Assembly: GCA_023701085.1 (NCBI GenBank)
Contig: JAMPXR010000078.1
Coordinates: 1 to 9,115 of the forward strand
Origin: Ramlibacter sp.
Lineage (GTDB): Bacteria; Pseudomonadota; Gammaproteobacteria; Burkholderiales; Burkholderiaceae_C
Length of the DNA: 9,115 nt
Direction of reading: 5' to 3'
Part shown: positions 6,599 to 9,115 of the stretch, piece after piece
Layout of the letters: each line of letters begins with the position of its first letter
How positions within the stretch are numbered: the first letter of the stretch is position 1
Translations under genes and position numbers: made by a program
The notes under the pieces: generated by a model
Database searches by the model: none
What the model was told of the DNA's origin: nothing
What the model saw: only the letters and a program-made list of their open reading frames with translations

Positions 6599-6613
6599 CG
6601 CGGCACGGCCGCG
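6599..6613 (+). terminator. GC-rich stem-loop just after the DUF488 gene
   Basis: CGCGGC and GCCGCG are perfect 6-bp arms with a 3-base loop, starting three bases after the stop codon. Only ATTG follows, with no T run, so if it terminates it does so poorly or with help. In DNA this GC-rich, short GC palindromes also arise by chance. Confidence 0.3.
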
Positions 6614-6649
6614 ATTGACGCCGTGCGCTCCCCCGACAACGAGGACGCA

Positions 6650-6658
6650 TGCTAAAAC
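6650..6658 (+). promoter_or_regulatory. Candidate extended -10 promoter for the receptor/dehydrogenase pair
   Basis: TGCTAAAAC fits the extended -10 pattern TG-n-TATAAT with a 4/6 hexamer, in one of the few A/T-richer spots of the 101-base gap. It would start transcription about 30 bases before ATG 6697. No clear -35 is visible; TTGACG at 6615-6620 is too far upstream to pair with it. Confidence 0.3.
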
Positions 6659-6696
6659 ATGTCACCTCTCGATCCACTCGTTCTGAAAGTCCTCCC

Positions 6697-7686
6697 ATGA
6701 AAATCCGTTTCCCGCTGCTCGCGGTCGCCCTCGCCGCCGCACGGGCCTTGCTCCCGGTTCAAGCCCAGGCGCAAACCCCGGTGCCCGCCGACGGTCGCCC
6801 GGTGCGCATCGTCGTGCCCTTCGCCCCCGGCGGGGCGCAGGATGTGATCGGCCGCTACCTGGCCAACAAGCTGACGGCGCGCCTGGGCACGCCGGTCGTG
6901 GTGGACAACAAGGCCGGCGCCGGCGGCGTGATCGCGGCCGACTTCGTGGCCAAGGCGCCCGCCGACGGCACCACCTTGCTGCTGGCCACGGGCGGCGCGA
7001 TTTCCATCGCGCCGCACCTCAATGCCCGGCTGCCGTACGACGCCCGGAAGGATCTGGCGCCGGTGGCCATGGTGGCGGACACACCGATGACGCTGGGCGT
7101 GCGCGCGCAGAGCCCCTATGCCAGCGTGGCGGACGTGCTGCGCGACGCCAAGGCACGACCGGGCCAGGTCAGCTTCGCCTCGACCGGCAACGGCACGATC
7201 TCGCACCTGACCGGAGAGCTGTTCGCGCAGACCGCGGGAGTGCAGCTGCTGCACGTGGCCTACCGCGGCGCCGCGCCGGCGCTGACCGACCTGCTCGGCG
7301 GCCAGGTCGCGCTGATCGTGACGAGCTCGGCGTCGATCGACCCGATGGCCGAAGACAAGAAGGCGCGGGTGCTGGCCTCCTTCACCACCCAGCGCCTGCC
7401 CAACCTCAAGGGAGCGCCCACCATGGCCGAGGCCAGCGGCATGAAGGGTCTGGAAGTGCCGGTCTGGGTCGGCTTGATGGCGCCCGCCAGGACGCCGGCC
7501 GCGGTCATCGACAAGCTGTCGGCGGAAATCGTCGCGGTGTGCAAATTGCCCGAGACGCAGGAGCGCTTCAGCGGCCTGGGCGCCCTCACCGTGTGCGGTG
7601 GCGCCAAGGAGCTGGGCAAGGTCGTGGCCGACGACTACGAGCGCTGGGGCAAGGTGATCCGGCAGGGCAACATCAAGACGGAATGA
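6697..7686 (+). CDS. Bug/TctC-family periplasmic solute-binding receptor
   Basis: A 329-residue extracytoplasmic binding protein of the tripartite tricarboxylate transporter type. The N-terminus is a signal peptide: MKIRF, a hydrophobic run broken by Arg17, then AQA (23-25) before QTPV as likely signal peptidase I site. The mature start has the family signature RPVRIVVPFAPGG (35-47), then D-V-I-G-R, PVVVDNKAGAGG and a DGTTLLLA block; STGNGTISHLTGELF and YRGAAPALTDLLGGQVAL are further conserved ligand-site regions. ATG 6697 is chosen over ATG 6649 because it opens the signal peptide directly, although no good ribosome site precedes it. No TctA/TctB membrane genes are in the window, so it is an orphan receptor, as is common in Burkholderiales. 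Its stop overlaps the next start (ATGA), implying a shared transcript and coupled translation. The ligand cannot be read from sequence; typical ligands are carboxylates. Confidence 0.93.
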   Translation: MKIRFPLLAVALAAARALLPVQAQAQTPVPADGRPVRIVVPFAPGGAQDVIGRYLANKLTARLGTPVVVDNKAGAGGVIAADFVAKAPADGTTLLLATGGAISIAPHLNARLPYDARKDLAPVAMVADTPMTLGVRAQSPYASVADVLRDAKARPGQVSFASTGNGTISHLTGELFAQTAGVQLLHVAYRGAAPALTDLLGGQVALIVTSSASIDPMAEDKKARVLASFTTQRLPNLKGAPTMAEASGMKGLEVPVWVGLMAPARTPAAVIDKLSAEIVAVCKLPETQERFSGLGALTVCGGAKELGKVVADDYERWGKVIRQGNIKTE

Positions 7687-8765
7687 GGCCGGGCGCCGTG
7701 GAGATCGGCATCGCGGGCACCGGGGCCATCGGCCTGGCCTGCGCCGCCTGGCTGACCCACGGCGGCCACGCGGTGACGGTCTGGTCTCCCGGCGGCCACG
7801 GCGCCGCTGCGCTGCGCGATTCGCCCCTGCATTCGAGCGGCGTGCTTCAGGCCGAAACCGAAATCGCGGTGGCGGCGCGTCCCGCGGCACTCGCGCGCGG
7901 CGCGAAGGTGCTGCTGATTGCCGTGCCGCTCAATGGCCACCGCGCGGTGATGGATGCGCTGCTGCCGCATCTGGCAAGCGGCCAGACCATCATCGTGAGC
8001 TCGATGGGTTCGCTCTCATCGCTCTACCTGTTCGAGCGCGCGCGCCGCGCCGGCATCGACATCACGGTGGCCAGCATGGGAAGCACGGTGCTGACCGCGC
8101 GGCGCGAGGGCGCGGCGGGCGTGCACCTCATGACGCGGCGCACCGAGCTGGGGCTTTCGGCATTGCCGCGCGGCCGCACGGATGCGGCGCTGGCCTTGTG
8201 CGCAGACCTGTTCGGCGATGTGTTCGTGCCCGACGCCAACTGCCTGGCCAGCGCGCTCGCAAATATCAACCCGGTAGCGCACGGGGCACTCGCGCTGTTC
8301 AACTGGACCCGCATCGAACGGGCGGAGCACTGGCCGCAGTACCACTACATGACGCCCCAGGTCGCTGCCGTGATCGAACGGCTCGACGCCGAACGGCTGG
8401 CGCTGGCGCGCGCCTTCGGGCTGAGCGTGCGGACGATCGCGCAGCATTTCGCGAAGTCCTTCGGGACGTCCTGCGACACGGTGGCCGACATCGCCGCCGA
8501 ACTGCACGCCAAGCGCGGCGGTCCTCCGGGACCCACCGACACCGGCACGCGCTTCGTGTTCGAAGACATGCCCTACGGGCTGGCGTTCAACAGCGCGCTG
8601 GGCCGTATCGCCGGCGTGCCCACGCCGGCCGCCGACACCATCGTGCAGGCGTGCAGCCTCGTCGCGGGGCAGGAGCTGGCCGCGCGCAACGACCTGATCG
8701 CGCCCTTGGGGATCGCAAGCGAAAACGTGGCCGGGCTGCTGGAGCGGGTCAACGTGGACGTGTGA
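7683..8765 (+). CDS. NAD/NADP octopine/nopaline dehydrogenase-family protein
   Basis: A 360-residue two-domain oxidoreductase. The N-terminal Rossmann fold opens with GIAGTGAIGLACAAWL (9-24), containing the GxGxxG dinucleotide motif. The helical C-terminal domain matches the opine dehydrogenase family: NINPVAH (194-200) whose His200 fits the catalytic His of octopine-type enzymes, Y-H-Y-M-TP-x-V (220-227), ERLDAERLALARAFG (232-246), and RFVFEDMPYGL (290-300). Known members oxidise or form N-(carboxyalkyl) amino acids by NAD(P)H-linked reductive condensation of an amino acid and a 2-oxo acid. Ketopantoate reductases share the N-terminal fold but not the NxNPxxH plus EDxP pattern, so they are a less likely label. 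ATG 7683 overlaps the receptor stop by 4 bases; GTG 7698 is an alternative start. Pairing with a secreted receptor suggests a role in using or making an imported small carboxylate. Confidence 0.85.
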   Translation: MRPGAVEIGIAGTGAIGLACAAWLTHGGHAVTVWSPGGHGAAALRDSPLHSSGVLQAETEIAVAARPAALARGAKVLLIAVPLNGHRAVMDALLPHLASGQTIIVSSMGSLSSLYLFERARRAGIDITVASMGSTVLTARREGAAGVHLMTRRTELGLSALPRGRTDAALALCADLFGDVFVPDANCLASALANINPVAHGALALFNWTRIERAEHWPQYHYMTPQVAAVIERLDAERLALARAFGLSVRTIAQHFAKSFGTSCDTVADIAAELHAKRGGPPGPTDTGTRFVFEDMPYGLAFNSALGRIAGVPTPAADTIVQACSLVAGQELAARNDLIAPLGIASENVAGLLERVNVDV

Positions 8766-8778
8766 ACGCTGGGGCCGC

Positions 8779-8792
8779 CGCCGCGCGCGGCG
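8779..8792. repeat. 14-bp perfect palindrome between convergent genes
   Basis: CGCCGCGCGCGGCG is its own reverse complement and fills half of the 27-base gap between the dehydrogenase stop and the channel gene stop (8793). It can fold as a 5-bp stem with a 4-base loop on either strand and so could act as a shared bidirectional terminator, but there is no T run on either side. Chance occurrence is quite possible at this GC content. Confidence 0.3.
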
Positions 8793-9115
8793 CTACCCCG
8801 GCGGCCTGCGTCCCGGCCGCTGCGCCGGCCGGGACGGCGCGGGCCGCGGGATGTCCGGCAGGGCGCTGCCGCATTGCTGGCAGAAGTTCGCCTCGGGTCC
8901 GTAGCCTTCGGCGCCGCAGCTCGCGCAGGCGCGCGGCACCAGCACCGGGCGGGCATGGCGGCGCACGGTCATTTCGGCGGTGACGATGCCGGTGGGCACC
9001 GCCAGCGTGCCCCAGCCGATCAGCATCATGATGGACGCGATGAAGCGGCCGATGTCCGTCTTGGGCGTGATGTCGCCGAAGCCGACGGTCGTGATCGTGG
9101 TGATGGCCCAGTAGA
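8793..9115 (-). CDS. Potassium channel/ion transport protein, C-terminal fragment with zinc-ribbon tail
   Basis: The 106 complete codons visible (the gene continues past the window edge) begin in the pore helix: YWAITTITTVGFGDITP, where TVGFGD is the K+ selectivity filter. The following helix (about IGRFIASIMMLIGWGTLAVPTGIVTAEM) is the inner pore helix with a PTG kink. A cytoplasmic tail then holds two Cys pairs, CASC and CQQCG, 16 residues apart, reading as a zinc ribbon, and ends in a Pro/Arg-rich stretch. The upstream part is probably a voltage-sensor-like S1-S4 region, as in six-helix bacterial ion transport proteins, but it is not visible. The frame is fixed by the filter motif; the first methionine seen (9029) is internal. 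TAG stop at 8793-8795. Converges on the opine-dehydrogenase gene. Confidence 0.93.
   Translation of the reverse strand, partial: YWAITTITTVGFGDITPKTDIGRFIASIMMLIGWGTLAVPTGIVTAEMTVRRHARPVLVPRACASCGAEGYGPEANFCQQCGSALPDIPRPAPSRPAQRPGRRPPG

Noticed and set aside
6615..6620. TTGACG as a -35 box for the receptor gene
   Set aside because: A -10 at 17 bases downstream is absent; the nearest -10-like hexamer is 32 bases away.
7539..7682. N-terminal extension of the dehydrogenase frame back to 7539
   Set aside because: The extension lies inside the receptor gene in another frame and precedes the Rossmann motif with a basic, domain-free stretch; ATG 7683 fits the family length.
6652..7890. A 412-residue minus-strand ORF opposite the receptor gene
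   Set aside because: Same shadow composition, crossing the boundary of two real plus-strand genes.

Overview
The window is very GC-rich and densely coded, with strong third-position G/C, which fills the antisense and shifted frames with long spurious ORFs. An orphan Bug/TctC solute receptor, a type II NADH dehydrogenase, a two-gene ergothioneine block and a K+ channel with a zinc-ribbon tail together suggest a free-living betaproteobacterium of the order Burkholderiales. It looks most like the Comamonadaceae (Variovorax/Ramlibacter type), but this is inferred from gene content and codon style and was not confirmed by any search. I see no tRNA, rRNA, CRISPR array, insertion sequence or phage gene, and composition is uniform, so this looks like ordinary chromosome.

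Layout. 1-521 (+): C-terminal end of a TPR protein that begins before the window. 525-2776 (-): egtB then egtD, overlapping by 7 bp, with a candidate promoter and a hyphenated inverted repeat upstream (2842-2874). 2958-3431 (-): small single-pass membrane protein with a SlyB-like C-terminal domain. 3563-4714 (-): class C beta-lactamase-fold serine hydrolase. 4816-6153 (+): type II NADH dehydrogenase, divergent from the hydrolase and possibly leaderless. 6209-6595 (+): DUF488 protein. 6697-8765 (+): a Bug-type periplasmic receptor translationally coupled (ATGA) to an octopine/nopaline dehydrogenase-family enzyme. 8793-9115 (-): C-terminal end of a K+ channel that runs off the window. No gap between genes reaches 300 bases; the largest, 2777-2957, carries the egtB upstream signals.

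How the genes work together. EgtD trimethylates histidine to hercynine, and EgtB then joins hercynine to a thiol donor through a sulfoxide bond. This EgtB has the double-tyrosine motif of the cysteine-using subfamily and lacks the Asp/Arg pair that mycobacterial EgtB uses to hold gamma-glutamylcysteine. No egtA or egtC lies nearby, so a short cysteine-based ergothioneine route is the best reading; the C-S lyase step must be encoded elsewhere. The receptor/opine-dehydrogenase pair may bind and oxidise, or reductively form, an opine-like or amino-acid-derived compound of unknown identity. The remaining genes look functionally independent. I found no clear evidence of a wholly new multi-gene system; the most interesting points are the EgtB subtype, the receptor/opine dehydrogenase pair and the egtB upstream inverted repeat.
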